From the NCBI RefSeq assembly GCF_030816155.1, contig NZ_JAUSXR010000001.1, positions 1,984,001 through 2,048,000 of the forward strand: a stretch of DNA of 64,000 nucleotides, read 5' to 3'. Both the position numbers and the translations under genes were made by a program. Source of the stretch: Arthrobacter woluwensis. Lineage in GTDB: Bacteria; Actinomycetota; Actinomycetes; Actinomycetales; Micrococcaceae. Positions within the stretch are counted from its first letter, which is position 1, and the number at the start of each line of letters is the position of its first letter. The notes below the pieces were generated by a model. That model was given only the letters and a program-made list of their open reading frames with translations, did no database searches and was not told where the DNA came from. Positions 63,412-64,000 of this stretch are shown one piece after another.

Positions 63412-64000
63412 GCGGCGCCGCCGTCGTCGTTCTTCGGGGCCGGAGCGGCGCCCGTCGGGTCGAGCCGGCCCGTGGCGCTCTGGCCGTGGGCGGCCGGATC
63501 CCAGCGCTCGGCCGGCGCGGGCTCCTGCCGGAGCTCCGCGACCAGGGCGGTCACGGCGTTCATGATGCGCGTGGTGGCCTCGGTGAGCACGGTCTTGGTC
63601 ATGGGCTTGCCGCGCAGGTCCTCCAGGTCCACCGGCGGGCCGACCACCACCCGTACCGTCTTCCGCGGGAAGACGTGGAGCTTCTTGGCGTAGCGCGGGA
63701 AGAGCTCCTGGGCGCCCCAGTGGCCGATCGGGACCACGGGCGCACCGGTCTGCAGCGCCAGCCGCGCTGCGCCCGTGTGCCCCTTCATGGGCCACAGATC
63801 GGGGTCACGCGTCAGGGTGCCCTCCGGGTAGATGATGATGGAGCCACCGGCGTCCACCACCTCCTGCGCCACCTTGAGCGAGTTGTTCGCTCCGGCGGTG
63901 GTGCGCTCCACCGGGATCTGCCGCGAATTGTGCAGCAAGCGTCCGAACACCGGGATCTTGAACAGACTCGCCTTGGCCAGGAAGTGCGGCGGGCGCTTGG
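63408..64000 (-). CDS. plsC: 1-acyl-sn-glycerol-3-phosphate acyltransferase, N-terminus outside window
   Basis: 197 codons are present and the start lies beyond 64000. It contains the later PlsC blocks: RPPHFLAKASLFKIPVFGRL, the FEGT-equivalent IIIYPEGTLTRDPDLWP, GHTGAARLALQTGAPVVPIG, and KTVRVVVGPPVDLEDL. The catalytic HX4D motif is expected further upstream and is not seen. The C-terminus is Ala/Pro-rich. It acylates lysophosphatidate on the membrane; ends in a 4-base overlap with gpsA. Confidence 0.9.
   Translation of the reverse strand, partial: KRPPHFLAKASLFKIPVFGRLLHNSRQIPVERTTAGANNSLKVAQEVVDAGGSIIIYPEGTLTRDPDLWPMKGHTGAARLALQTGAPVVPIGHWGAQELFPRYAKKLHVFPRKTVRVVVGPPVDLEDLRGKPMTKTVLTEATTRIMNAVTALVAELRQEPAPAERWDPAAHGQSATGRLDPTGAAPAPKNDDGGAA

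Overview
This is a GC-rich chromosome segment of an actinobacterium, most likely Micrococcaceae (Arthrobacter/Paenarthrobacter type). The evidence is the homodimeric pyruvate dehydrogenase E1 (aceE), the fasR-like regulator followed by fabD-fabH-acpP-fabF, several protein families largely confined to actinobacteria (DUF3052, DUF3145, DUF2469, DUF3515), the rpsP-khpA-rimM-trmD-rplS-lepB-rnhB order, frequent GTG/TTG starts and many 4-base ATGA/GTGA gene overlaps.

Layout. 1-6.2 kb is a metabolic/accessory stretch: the 3' end of a sedolisin protease, a YHS-like small protein, and a LacI regulator with a serine hydrolase, an MFS transporter and an HSL-type esterase. Two matching palindromic operators suggest one LacI regulon. 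6.2-8.9 kb is an AT-richer island next to tRNA-Val(UAC), with an uncharacterised soluble protein followed by a membrane protein. 9.1-19.4 kb carries a sirtuin, peroxiredoxin and DUF3052 operon, then aceE and the FAS-II cluster. 19.5-24.6 kb has DUF3145, a XerC-type recombinase, and the overlapping yraN-comM-dprA genes. 24.7-31.5 kb, all minus strand, runs rpsP, khpA, rimM, trmD, rplS, two tandem lepB genes, rnhB, DUF2469 and an MFS transporter. 31.8-35.9 kb holds an ArsR repressor with a His-rich CDF metal exporter, a VOC protein and an amidohydrolase. 36-38.4 kb has a TPP riboswitch with thiC. 38.4-51.7 kb holds ffh, a G6PDH-family gene, glnK/amtB, ftsY, smc, mutM, rnc, rpmF, yceD and coaD. 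51.9-59.7 kb holds an aminotransferase and methyltransferase pair, then rsmD, recG, a DAK2 protein, thiL and a DUF3515 lipoprotein. 59.7-61.1 kb is a second accessory insertion. 61.2-64 kb is ddl, gpsA and plsC (cut by the window end).

How the genes work together: translation, ribosome maturation and SRP secretion (rpsP, khpA, rimM, trmD, rplS, rpmF, rnc, rsmD, ffh, ftsY, lepB) dominate. They sit with envelope and lipid synthesis (FAS-II, coaD, acpP, gpsA, plsC, ddl) and genome maintenance (smc, mutM, recG, rnhB, dprA, comM, xerC).

Most notable. (i) 60126-61125 looks like an undescribed bacteriocin-type locus: a secreted precursor with a hydrophobic four-cysteine C-terminal segment, followed by a small membrane protein that could give immunity. 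(ii) The two-gene island at 6790-8316 resembles a membrane-effector defence module in layout only. (iii) Long perfect hairpins lie inside the first codons of rnc and lepB. (iv) A shared 17-bp box precedes the fasR-like gene and fabD. (v) Three single-base insertions break zwf, amtB and the extreme 5' end of smc within 8 kb; these may be real or consensus errors.
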